This document shows, in pieces, positions 1 to 5,658 of a stretch of 5,658 bases of DNA. The DNA lies in contig CAIPVD010000187.1 in assembly GCA_903868375.1 (NCBI GenBank), positions 1-5,658 of the forward strand, given 5' to 3'. Made by a program: the position numbers and the translations under genes. Source of the DNA: an uncultured delta proteobacterium (lineage in GTDB: Bacteria; UBA10199; GCA-002796325; 1-14-0-20-49-13). Below the pieces are notes generated by a model, which saw nothing but the letters and a program-made list of their open reading frames with translations, was not told the origin of the DNA and did no database searches. Position 1 is the stretch's first letter. Each line of letters starts with the position of its first letter.

Positions 1-27
1 ACTAAAATTTATTCCCGTTATGCTCAT
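1..27 (-). CDS. Start of a third operon gene, cut by the window edge
   Basis: The stop codon of the 1120-codon gene is part of an ATGA overlap, and the ATG (27-25) opens a frame that stays open for nine codons to the window edge: M-S-I-T-G-I-N-F-S. The sequence AAAGGA lies six bases upstream (39-34), inside the end of the preceding gene, at good Shine-Dalgarno spacing. ATGA overlap plus SD is a typical operon junction. The GIN at residues 5-7 echoes the NGIN of both upstream proteins, which may mean the same N-terminal tag in shortened form, but nine residues cannot prove it. Product unknown. Confidence 0.55.
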
Positions 28-3000
28 ATTTCATCCTTTAATTTTAATGCCTCTTCTGGATCTTCTGGTACGTCAAACGGTTTCGGATATATCAAGAGCT
101 CGCTCAATGCCTGCATATAATTTCTCTTCCAGACTTCATGTGAAGGTTCAGCTGACCCTGGCCTTGTAATTTTCTCCTTATCTATCCATGCAACATGCAC
201 CTTCCCATTCACATCCATACCAACAATAAATTGAGCGTCCTTATTGATAACGTAGCCTGCCTTTGTGGCCTTTGCGATCTCCCTTGCTATGATCCTCGAC
301 ACGGTCCGCTTATAAGCAGGGTGTATTTCCGTTATATTAAATATGACGACACCATCGGCCCAATTCGTGACGACGGCCTCGAATGGAACGGTAATTTCGC
401 CATAAAATTTGATCACCCCTATATCCTTCTCCGAAAAATCTCTAGTCACTGCTGTCTCGTTCGAATTATAATTCTCGGCAGCCTTTGGAAAATGTCTAGT
501 AGCAACCTTCACTGCAACAGGTACGGCGACACCGTCCTTTACCAGCTCCGCACGAAAGACGGCGTTCTTTGACCCTATAAGGACCTCACCCGTGAACGTC
601 AGGTTTCCTGCTTCTGTGTGGTACGTTTTTCCTTTGAGTTCGATAGCCTTGTAAAAGACATCCTTGGCACCGTCATCCCTGAACTGGCGAAGTAAAAATA
701 TCGTGTCATGGCATATTGGAACACCAACTGCGCGCTGATAATCTAGCAACGCCTGTTTCAGTAGAGCAGAAAGCTCCGCCAATTTCAATTCAGCATCTTG
801 CGCCACGACCTTGACATTTTCTTCGTGCACCTGTGAAAAATCGGCAACTGAATTCACTATCGGATACATTTCAATGTCATTATTAGGGATCGCAACTCTT
901 ATCTCCACGGGCGGCTTTCCATCTCCAACGTCAAGCGGAACCGTAATAAATGAAGATGGTTGGATGGCCGCTGTTTTTCTAAATTTCAATCTAAATACTG
1001 TTTTGCCGGGGACTGAAGTGAACGTAAGTTCGGCGCCCATGCTCTCGGCATCGGCTCTTGCGTTGAAGAGACCATAACCTGTGCCATCGATGTCTTGTGT
1101 GCTTGCGCCTCGCTTGCCTGGCGCAAATGGATCGAAGCCCGCTTCCATTCCCGTGCCATCGCTGATAACCACAAGTTCCTGATCTTCCTCGTTCCAATCC
1201 GCCGTCACGGTTGCCGCCGAATATTTGGCACCATTTTTAATCAGTTCTTCCGCAACTCTTTCGAATCTTTTAAGATCGAAGTCAACATGGACACCAAACA
1301 CATGAATCTGAGCGTTTGAAGAGACTTTTATCCTCCTTCGTTGCGCTATATGCGCACTCATTATTACGGCACGGCCTATCACAGCGGAAATGCTCGACCT
1401 AAATACGAGCCCTTCGCTGAAGAGATCGTCTAAAGGCTCCCCAATTATTAATAGCGTTGAAATAGATTGATGATCATCTCCCATTCCAACAATTCTATGC
1501 ATTAAAGCGGCGCCTATGTGAAAGGCATTCCTGCCATCGGAAACTCGCCTTCCAAATGCATTAGCAATCTTTTCAAAGGCGACACCGATACGCTCAATCT
1601 CCGGCCAATGAGTTGCTTCCATATAGGCCAACAATTCTTTTCTATCCATCCCCGAGCGGTATCTGTGAACTATATCGGCAAACATCTCTTCTCTTCGCAC
1701 CTCGATCCTCTCGATTAGCGCATCGACATATTGCCGCGTGATTTGTTCGGGCGCAACGGGGTTTCCCGTCAACGGATCTGTCAGATCTTTCACATAGCCC
1801 AAGACCTTCATGTATTCGCGGACGACCTGCTGCTGCACGTTCAGCGAATGGTCCATAATGTAGGACGGAAAGTGCATATCCAGGCTCACAAAATCTTCTA
1901 CAAAGCCGGCTAATATCATCTCTGTCCTCGGAAGAACTATCAGTTCGTCGCGCCCAAATTGATGATAGTCTGTGTCCACGCAATAATCGACGCCGTTTAT
2001 CTTAACGCTGGCGACCACGTGCGTTACATAATCTGATTGCCGGAACAGTCTAACGTCGGCTTCATCAAGAGCCCTAAATTCGCGATAGATCGCCATCGCC
2101 ATATCTGAAGTTACTTCGCAAACATGATGCAATTTTTCGGCTGTGTAACGCCGGTCACCGGACGACGCAAACCGCTGCAGCACATCGAGAACAACATCCA
2201 TATCGACGTGTAGTTTTTTAGAGATACTCGAGATTATTTCGGCGAATCTTGGAATGTCTATGCACGGAACTTTACCTTGAACCAAATTAGCTTCAAATCC
2301 CTTCGCCCTTAACAGATGAACCACTCGCTGGGCAGAATATACGCAATGCCTGTTCCCAAAACTAATGGAATCTACTACACGCTCTGCAGCTCTGTACCCT
2401 TTCAGAAAATCGCCAAGCCTTGTCAGAACCATTTCACTCGGCATACCAGGGCCTATATCCAGCTCACTTGCAAATACATCGACGCTTGCCTTTCTATTAA
2501 GTTCAGAAAAAACCGCGGCATCGTCGCTTTTTAGAGATATCATTCGATCCGATACTTTCGCCCAATCTATTATCCCCTTCCACTCCGGATGATAAAACTC
2601 GGCCTCTGCCACGCTACAAGCGCGAGTTAAGATCACCGACTTCGGACAACCTTCGGCCGCCAGCTGTGCCCAAAGTTCCGCCGACCGCTGCTGAATATAT
2701 GTTTCCTTGTTTGCCCGAACTGCCCCGCTTTCAAACTGATCGAAGCCTTCGACATAATGCTTCCGCATGTTTCTTGGCAAAAGCATTGCAGAAGAATATC
2801 CGAAATTCAGCATTAGATAGGTTTCAAAACTTTCGTAGCCATCGGTGCGCGCCCTTTCGTCCCAAAAAGCAAGCGCATCTTGCAATTCCTGGATGCCGGC
2901 ATTTAGTTTCTTTGCTTCGGCGAGCACGAGCTGATCGAAGCGATGTTGGTTCGGAAGATTGTACGAATACATTTCCTCCTGCAGCTGGTCGTTAGCCAGG

Positions 3001-3386
3001 AGTACGATCAATTCAATTTCCGTTTTAAAATCTTCCGAGAGGCCCGCTGGCTTTGCTCCAACAACAACAGTGCCATCATCCGCCATCGCCAGATATTTTC
3101 TAACGCCCGGAACCAGAGCTGCATCGGCAGCATTTGAAGTTGTAAGCGATTGTCCTGCAGCAAACGAATTTCTACCCGCCATTTCCGGAGGAATGTCCTC
3201 CGCAAGAAGCCGTGTCTGACGAAGAATCGCATCGGCGGGCGAAAGAAATTGCGAAACGATTGCGCCGCCAGAAAGTGCAAACTCCGGAAATGTGCCGGAA
3301 GGTAACGCTGGCGCCAAAGGCACGCCTACGCTTACCGGCAAGCCGGTCGCAAAAGCTGGATTTATACCGTTAAATGTTGCACACAT
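24..3386 (-). CDS. Multidomain protein: shared N-terminal module, transglutaminase-like domain, HATPase_c domain, degenerate kinase-like C-terminus
   Basis: Large soluble 1120-residue protein. Order: shared N-terminal module (1-100); helical segment (about 118-335); transglutaminase-like domain (about 340-500) with candidate Cys348, His456 and Asp471; helical segment (about 550-690) where a histidine kinase would have its dimerisation helices; HATPase_c domain (about 690-803) with N box Glu714/Asn718, G1-type DGTG at 743-746, FDPF at 751-754 and GTGYGL at 768-773; linker helix (about 855-885); kinase-like region (about 925-1095) with VAVK at 957-960. The ATP-binding fold is seen directly; the other two assignments rest on motif layout. 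I see no signal peptide, membrane segment or receiver domain, so it is probably cytoplasmic unless the N-terminal module directs export. The start lies 2 nt after the upstream stop with only a weak purine stretch, which suggests translational coupling. The N-terminal match to the upstream protein confirms this start. A signalling or protein-modification role is inferred; the substrate is unknown. Confidence 0.94.
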   Translation of the reverse strand: MCATFNGINPAFATGLPVSVGVPLAPALPSGTFPEFALSGGAIVSQFLSPADAILRQTRLLAEDIPPEMAGRNSFAAGQSLTTSNAADAALVPGVRKYLAMADDGTVVVGAKPAGLSEDFKTEIELIVLLANDQLQEEMYSYNLPNQHRFDQLVLAEAKKLNAGIQELQDALAFWDERARTDGYESFETYLMLNFGYSSAMLLPRNMRKHYVEGFDQFESGAVRANKETYIQQRSAELWAQLAAEGCPKSVILTRACSVAEAEFYHPEWKGIIDWAKVSDRMISLKSDDAAVFSELNRKASVDVFASELDIGPGMPSEMVLTRLGDFLKGYRAAERVVDSISFGNRHCVYSAQRVVHLLRAKGFEANLVQGKVPCIDIPRFAEIISSISKKLHVDMDVVLDVLQRFASSGDRRYTAEKLHHVCEVTSDMAMAIYREFRALDEADVRLFRQSDYVTHVVASVKINGVDYCVDTDYHQFGRDELIVLPRTEMILAGFVEDFVSLDMHFPSYIMDHSLNVQQQVVREYMKVLGYVKDLTDPLTGNPVAPEQITRQYVDALIERIEVRREEMFADIVHRYRSGMDRKELLAYMEATHWPEIERIGVAFEKIANAFGRRVSDGRNAFHIGAALMHRIVGMGDDHQSISTLLIIGEPLDDLFSEGLVFRSSISAVIGRAVIMSAHIAQRRRIKVSSNAQIHVFGVHVDFDLKRFERVAEELIKNGAKYSAATVTADWNEEDQELVVISDGTGMEAGFDPFAPGKRGASTQDIDGTGYGLFNARADAESMGAELTFTSVPGKTVFRLKFRKTAAIQPSSFITVPLDVGDGKPPVEIRVAIPNNDIEMYPIVNSVADFSQVHEENVKVVAQDAELKLAELSALLKQALLDYQRAVGVPICHDTIFLLRQFRDDGAKDVFYKAIELKGKTYHTEAGNLTFTGEVLIGSKNAVFRAELVKDGVAVPVAVKVATRHFPKAAENYNSNETAVTRDFSEKDIGVIKFYGEITVPFEAVVTNWADGVVIFNITEIHPAYKRTVSRIIAREIAKATKAGYVINKDAQFIVGMDVNGKVHVAWIDKEKITRPGSAEPSHEVWKRNYMQALSELLIYPKPFDVPEDPEEALKLKDEI
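34..39 (-). promoter_or_regulatory. Shine-Dalgarno site of the third, partial gene
   Basis: AAAGGA lies six bases before the ATG of the ATGA overlap, inside the last codons of the 1120-codon gene. It supports translation re-initiation at that ATG. Confidence 0.5.
102..614 (-). other. Possible degenerate protein-kinase-like domain, C-terminus of the 1120-aa protein
   Basis: This stretch encodes about residues 925-1095. The layout resembles a kinase fold: a Gly-containing beta hairpin (GEVLIGSKNAVFRAEL, 933-948), a VAVK strand with Lys960 at the ATP-lysine position, a possible helix-C Glu977, a hinge-like VVTNWADG (1005-1012), and GYVINKDAQFIV...VHVAWID (1044-1069) where 'GYxHxDxxxxNxxv...lIDF' would be expected. 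The catalytic-loop HxD is missing, and the DFG-like site is reduced to I-D-K (Asp1069). If the fold is right it is a pseudokinase or a divergent kinase. The match is weak and could be coincidental. Confidence 0.4.
978..1319 (-). other. HATPase_c (GHKL) ATP-binding domain within the 1120-aa protein
   Basis: This stretch encodes about residues 690-803. The N box reads AEELIKNGAKYS, with Glu714 and Asn718 at the Mg-ATP positions. The G1 region reads VVISDGTGM, with Asp743 as the adenine-contacting Asp; it is one residue shorter than the common DxGxG. An F-box-like FDPF follows at 751-754, then the lid motif GTGYGL (768-773), with NARADAESMGAELTF and a closing FRLKF strand. This order is that of bacterial sensor histidine kinases. 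The preceding helices (about 550-690) could be a dimerisation domain, but I cannot point to a convincing phosphoacceptor His; His623 and His630 are only candidates. Confidence 0.88.
1887..2369 (-). other. Transglutaminase-like (papain-fold) domain within the 1120-aa protein
   Basis: This stretch encodes about residues 340-500. Cys348 (in NRHCVYSAQRV) begins a predicted helix that is followed by LLRAKGFEANLVQG, the usual 'helix then Gly and beta strand' step after a transglutaminase-like nucleophile. His456 (YVTHVVASVKINGVDYCVD) begins a beta hairpin whose second strand ends at Asp471. The His-to-Asp distance of 15 residues and the Val-Asp-Thr ending fit the transglutaminase-like core. Cys348 and His456 are 108 residues apart, longer than I would expect for the minimal core, so a helical insertion (about 375-450) is inferred. 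Activity could be protease, amidase, transglutaminase or none. The assignment is by motif only. Confidence 0.6.
3087..3386 (-). repeat. Shared N-terminal module, copy 2 (1120-aa protein)
   Basis: Codons 1-100 encode the second copy, with the same blocks in the same order: MCATFNGINP (1-10), LSGGAIVSQF (38-47), SPADAILRQTRLLA (49-62), PPEM (66-69) and VPGVRKYLA (92-100). At DNA level the two copies have diverged at many synonymous and replacement sites, with only short identical runs such as the one encoding FNG and IN. This argues against a recent duplication and for selection on the protein blocks. Confidence 0.85.
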
Positions 3387-3391
3387 AGTTA
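3384..3391 (-). promoter_or_regulatory. Coupled stop/start junction (TAA-CT-ATG)
   Basis: The stop of the 685-codon gene and the ATG of the 1120-codon gene are separated by two bases. Upstream there is only a weak purine run (AAGAAA, overlapping the stop). Ribosomes arriving from the upstream gene probably supply initiation here, so the two proteins would be made in linked amounts. Confidence 0.7.
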
Positions 3392-5446
3392 TTTCTTAAG
3401 TTGCTTGCGGCCATTTTCTCCGTCATCAGCAACGCCTTCTGCATCATTAAGTTCTCTCAACATTCTTTCCAAATGTTCCAATCGATCATCTGCAACTCGC
3501 CCGGGATGTTCCTTCTCCCATTGAAGAACTGCAGGCGCCACAAATCTAAATAATGGAAGATAAACAGCGGGCCTCGGATCTTTAAGCCCCATGGTCTCCA
3601 TGATCGACATTGGGGGGGTCCATATCATTCCGCCTCTTGGTATAGTCACCCCATCCACATATGGCAGAAAACCCTGTTCCACGATGGCTCTCATAAGAAC
3701 GAACCATTTTGAATGTTCATCGGCATCGCTCGCTTTAGGTTTTCCCACGGCTGCATAAACAAGGGCTACGATGTCTGTTAACGAAGCACTAACGAATATC
3801 TCGATAGCTGTGTCCGTCAAGTTCTCGACGAACTTTCGGCAATCTGCATCGACGATCCAATACGGTTTGGCATTTCGATTCAGCAACCCACCGTTCAACA
3901 CCCTGAATTTTACGACTTGTCTCAAGAATCTTATGTATTCCGCATATGGGTCTTGACTTAAAGCCCTCCCCTTTCCTTTTCTACCAACTCTTAGCGCAAG
4001 AGCCTTGTCTCCTTTCACTTTGGGCTCCCTTGCCAACTCAAGCAATCTGATCATTGCAAGTAGCCCGCATGTAAAGCCAGCCAAGTGCTCTGGAGGAAGA
4101 GCTTCTATCGGTATCCCTTTCAATTGTTCCAAGTGGTACAGCGGTCCAGAAACTGGCTCAACGTTGTTATCGTTCAAGATGGCCATGAACCTATCCGTTC
4201 CGATCTGATGGTCGATGATTTCCAAAGCCTCACTAGGATCTCGGTCGAAAAGAGTAACAAGAGCTATAAGAGCATAATCCACTCCTCTTTTATCTATATC
4301 ACACCAGGCCGGCTCTGCCTTTCCAAGGGCTATACGCAAAGCTTCCAAAGGATGATGATCCATTACGAAACCAATTTCTTTGGAGCCGCTTGCTCTGTCA
4401 GCCATTGCACTACTTAGCTCCTCGAACCTTGTTTCCAATAACGGCTCTAGCTCTGGCAGGCGGTCATAGGCATAAACAACGAGCCAATGGATAAGCGACT
4501 TTAGCTCGGCGATGTCATCCATCCCCTTGATCAGGTCTGGGAATGTCCCCGTTTCTGATGCCAGGAAAAGTGTTGTCCGGGCTTCTTCTGGCGTCGCTCG
4601 CAGAAATTTAAAAACTTGTGCAGTAAGTGGCGCAGGCCACGCTTTTAGGAAATTGGCTTTCAATCTTTTGCTATCATTTACTATCAAAACATGTTCGATC
4701 AAAGAGCCGATCCTATCTATCACAGTATTTACCATGGGATAACCACGCCTCGATGTCTCACCAACTAGCCACGTGGCATTTCGAATCACATTCAGTAATG
4801 CGGACATTTCGATATCCATTTTAGATCTTCCTGAATTTGGAAAGTATATTTCTTGGATCGCTATCCAAACCCTGCTTCCAAAATCATGTCGATGAAAATA
4901 TCGCAATATTATGGGATCCAACGTGAAGAGGTCGGAAATGGCATCTCTAAAGACACTCTCGTCTTGGCAAAGAAGATTTCTGATCCACCTATCATTATAG
5001 AACGGCCTAATGAAAGCGGAATCGAACTGGCAAGGGCCGTGTTTACACAACGGCTTACCGCTCTTGATGCCAAGCGGATCCTTTGGGTTCACTTCGGTTG
5101 ACATGTCCTGCTCGTCCGGCAAAGAACTTGCATTTGCACTTCCCCCGCGTGCAGCCAAATATTTTCGTTCTGAAGGAACCACAACATCATCTCCGCCTAC
5201 TGTGGCACGCACCGACGCACTTCTTCTTTCCAGCATTTCAGATGGCAGGCCATCTGCTAGTAATAGCGTCTGATGAAGTATGGCATCAGCTGGAGATTGG
5301 AACGGCTGTACTACTCGGCCGCCCGAGAAAGCGGTTTCAGAAAATCCTCCGAAAACTTCTACCGGAAGACTCGCCGTAGTTAAGGCATTTACAAGTGGCA
5401 AAGTAACCAATGAGTTGGGATTTATCCCGTTAAAAGCCGCGCACAT
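3389..5446 (-). CDS. Uncharacterised 685-aa protein with the operon's shared N-terminal module
   Basis: I do not recognise a family for the body of this protein. The start ATG is preceded by a clear GGAGGT seven bases upstream, and the N-terminus matches the start of the next gene, so the start is well supported. Residues 1-100 form the shared module: MCAAFNGINP, SGG at 41-43, SPADAIL at 51-57 and RKYLA at 94-98. A polar linker follows (about 100-125). Residues 135-645 look mainly helical and soluble. I see no signal peptide, no clear membrane segment and no nucleotide-binding motif. Two cysteines (134, 139) lie close together, and there is a His-rich spot at 185-188 (HRHD), but neither forms a metal-site or HD-domain pattern I can defend. 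The C-terminal 40 residues are highly charged and end in Lys-Lys. The gene is first in the operon, 2 nt ahead of the 1120-codon gene, so the products are probably made together. Function unknown. Confidence 0.93.
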   Translation of the reverse strand: MCAAFNGINPNSLVTLPLVNALTTASLPVEVFGGFSETAFSGGRVVQPFQSPADAILHQTLLLADGLPSEMLERRSASVRATVGGDDVVVPSERKYLAARGGSANASSLPDEQDMSTEVNPKDPLGIKSGKPLCKHGPCQFDSAFIRPFYNDRWIRNLLCQDESVFRDAISDLFTLDPIILRYFHRHDFGSRVWIAIQEIYFPNSGRSKMDIEMSALLNVIRNATWLVGETSRRGYPMVNTVIDRIGSLIEHVLIVNDSKRLKANFLKAWPAPLTAQVFKFLRATPEEARTTLFLASETGTFPDLIKGMDDIAELKSLIHWLVVYAYDRLPELEPLLETRFEELSSAMADRASGSKEIGFVMDHHPLEALRIALGKAEPAWCDIDKRGVDYALIALVTLFDRDPSEALEIIDHQIGTDRFMAILNDNNVEPVSGPLYHLEQLKGIPIEALPPEHLAGFTCGLLAMIRLLELAREPKVKGDKALALRVGRKGKGRALSQDPYAEYIRFLRQVVKFRVLNGGLLNRNAKPYWIVDADCRKFVENLTDTAIEIFVSASLTDIVALVYAAVGKPKASDADEHSKWFVLMRAIVEQGFLPYVDGVTIPRGGMIWTPPMSIMETMGLKDPRPAVYLPLFRFVAPAVLQWEKEHPGRVADDRLEHLERMLRELNDAEGVADDGENGRKQLKK
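5147..5446 (-). repeat. Shared N-terminal module, copy 1 (685-aa protein)
   Basis: Codons 1-100 encode the first copy of a module that also begins the downstream protein. Conserved blocks, in order, are MCAxFNGINP (1-10), SGGxVVxxF (41-49), SPADAILxQTxLLA (51-64), PSEM (68-71) and VPxxRKYLA (90-98). The stretch between the first two blocks is variable and rich in Leu, Val, Thr and Pro. The SPADAIL block looks like an amphipathic helix. It is not a Sec, Tat or lipoprotein signal: there is no n-region charge followed by a hydrophobic core, and no lipobox around Cys2. Role unknown; a localisation or docking tag is an inference. Confidence 0.85.
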
Positions 5447-5452
5447 AGATAT

Positions 5453-5458
5453 ACCTCC
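5453..5458 (-). promoter_or_regulatory. Shine-Dalgarno site of the 685-codon gene
   Basis: On the minus strand GGAGGT lies seven bases before the ATG. This is a near-ideal ribosome binding site and the strongest one in the operon, which fits this gene being first. Confidence 0.85.
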
Positions 5459-5554
5459 ATTTAGTATCCTTTTCGACGATTCTCCAAAAAAGTTGCTAAC
5501 TATTTTTCATCGACCCAATATTGTTTTGAGCTCCAAGAAACTTTCGGGTCCTGC

Positions 5555-5658
5555 CGCCGAACAGCCTAAAATGGAGGCATCGCCAACAGATTTTCATTGC
5601 ACACGGCGATTCTTTGGGTGTTTGGCTGCTGGCGCAAATTGGGGCGCCCCGTTCGGCG
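5555..5658. repeat. Imperfect two-part inverted repeat upstream of the operon
   Basis: Outer arms are perfect 8-mers: CGCCGAAC at 5555-5562 and GTTCGGCG at 5651-5658. Inner arms are 9-mers with one mismatch: CGCCAACAG at 5581-5589 and CTGCTGGCG at 5626-5634; the mismatch becomes a G-U type pair in the minus-strand transcript. Arm spacing is 18 and 16 bases on the two sides. A 10-base perfect palindrome, GGGGCGCCCC (5641-5650), adjoins the right outer arm. The right arm ends exactly at the window edge, so the element may continue. It could be an attenuator-like RNA structure, the tail of a preceding transcription unit, or a recombination site; chance is not excluded. Confidence 0.4.

Larger units (their letters stand above)
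5447..5658 (-). other. Leader region upstream of the operon
   Basis: These 212 bases hold the ribosome binding site and the inverted repeat, and no gene I can support. The minus-strand frames close before the operon start. I searched for sigma-70-type -35/-10 pairs and found none with good boxes and spacing; GGATACTAA (5461-5469, minus strand) is a weak -10-like string with no convincing -35. The promoter may lie here with a divergent consensus, or beyond the window edge. Confidence 0.45.

Noticed and set aside
195..572. Plus-strand open frame of 125 codons antisense to the end of the 1120-codon gene
   Set aside because: It lies fully inside a well-supported coding region with recognisable domains on the other strand, has no recognisable domain, and its composition looks like a shadow frame.
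1642..1983. Minus-strand open frame of 113 codons in an alternative frame
   Set aside because: It is embedded out of frame in the 1120-codon gene; an Arg/Cys-rich shadow frame.
2666..2995. Plus-strand open frame of 109 codons
   Set aside because: It is antisense to the helical segment of the 1120-codon gene, with no domain, no clear SD and no room for its own regulation.
3389..3450. Possible terminator or promoter between the two large genes
   Set aside because: The intergenic gap is only 2 nt, and I saw no GC-rich stem followed by a T run or promoter boxes at the junction.
4085..4417. Plus-strand open frame of 110 codons
   Set aside because: It is antisense to the middle of the 685-codon gene; its Ser/Phe-rich odd composition is typical of a shadow frame.
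5032..5048. Cys134/Cys139 and nearby His as a zinc site in the 685-aa protein
   Set aside because: Only one Cys pair is present, with no second pair at suitable spacing, so a zinc-binding call would be guesswork.
5599..5656. Minus-strand frame entering from the window edge and ending at a TGA (20 residues, reading PNGAPQFAPAAKHPKNRRVQ)
   Set aside because: It could be the C-terminus of an upstream gene, but it is too short and its overlap with the inverted repeat makes it impossible to support.
5571..5658. Plus-strand frame starting ATG at 5571 and open to the window edge (29 codons)
   Set aside because: It has no Shine-Dalgarno site, is cut by the edge, and lies over the inverted repeat. 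A divergent gene is possible but not supported.

Overview
The window is almost fully coding on the minus strand. It holds one compact bacterial-type operon, read from high to low coordinates: a 685-codon gene (5446 to 3389), a 1120-codon gene (3386 to 24), and the first nine codons of a third gene (27 to 1) that runs off the window edge. The first two genes are 2 nt apart. The second and third overlap by 4 nt (ATGA). Only the first gene has a strong Shine-Dalgarno site, and about 210 nt of apparently non-coding DNA precede it. The long plus-strand open frames look like antisense shadows of the two genes.

The 685- and 1120-residue proteins open with the same roughly 100-residue module: MCAxFNGINP, then a variable Leu/Pro/Val-rich stretch, then SGGxxVxxF, SPADAILxQTxLLA, PxEM and VPxxRKYLA. 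After it they share nothing obvious. The third gene starts M-S-I-T-G-I-N, which may be a reduced version of the same beginning. The operon therefore looks like a set of proteins with a common N-terminal tag and different bodies.

The 1120-residue protein has three recognisable parts after the tag and a helical segment. The first is a transglutaminase-like (papain-fold) module with a candidate Cys348/His456/Asp471 triad. The second is a GHKL/HATPase_c histidine-kinase-type ATP-binding domain at about 690-803. The third is a C-terminal region at about 925-1095 that resembles a protein-kinase fold with a lost catalytic loop. The 685-residue protein is soluble, apparently mostly helical, and I recognise no family in it.

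No transposase, tRNA, rRNA, CRISPR or phage gene is visible. SD-led genes, tight coupling and the HATPase domain point to a bacterium of roughly balanced base composition. Very large mosaic proteins mixing HATPase and kinase-like modules recall uncultivated lineages such as Omnitrophota, but that is an impression and not a placement. I infer that the products work together in signalling or in a modification/effector role, localised by the shared N-terminus. Nothing in the sequence fixes the substrate.
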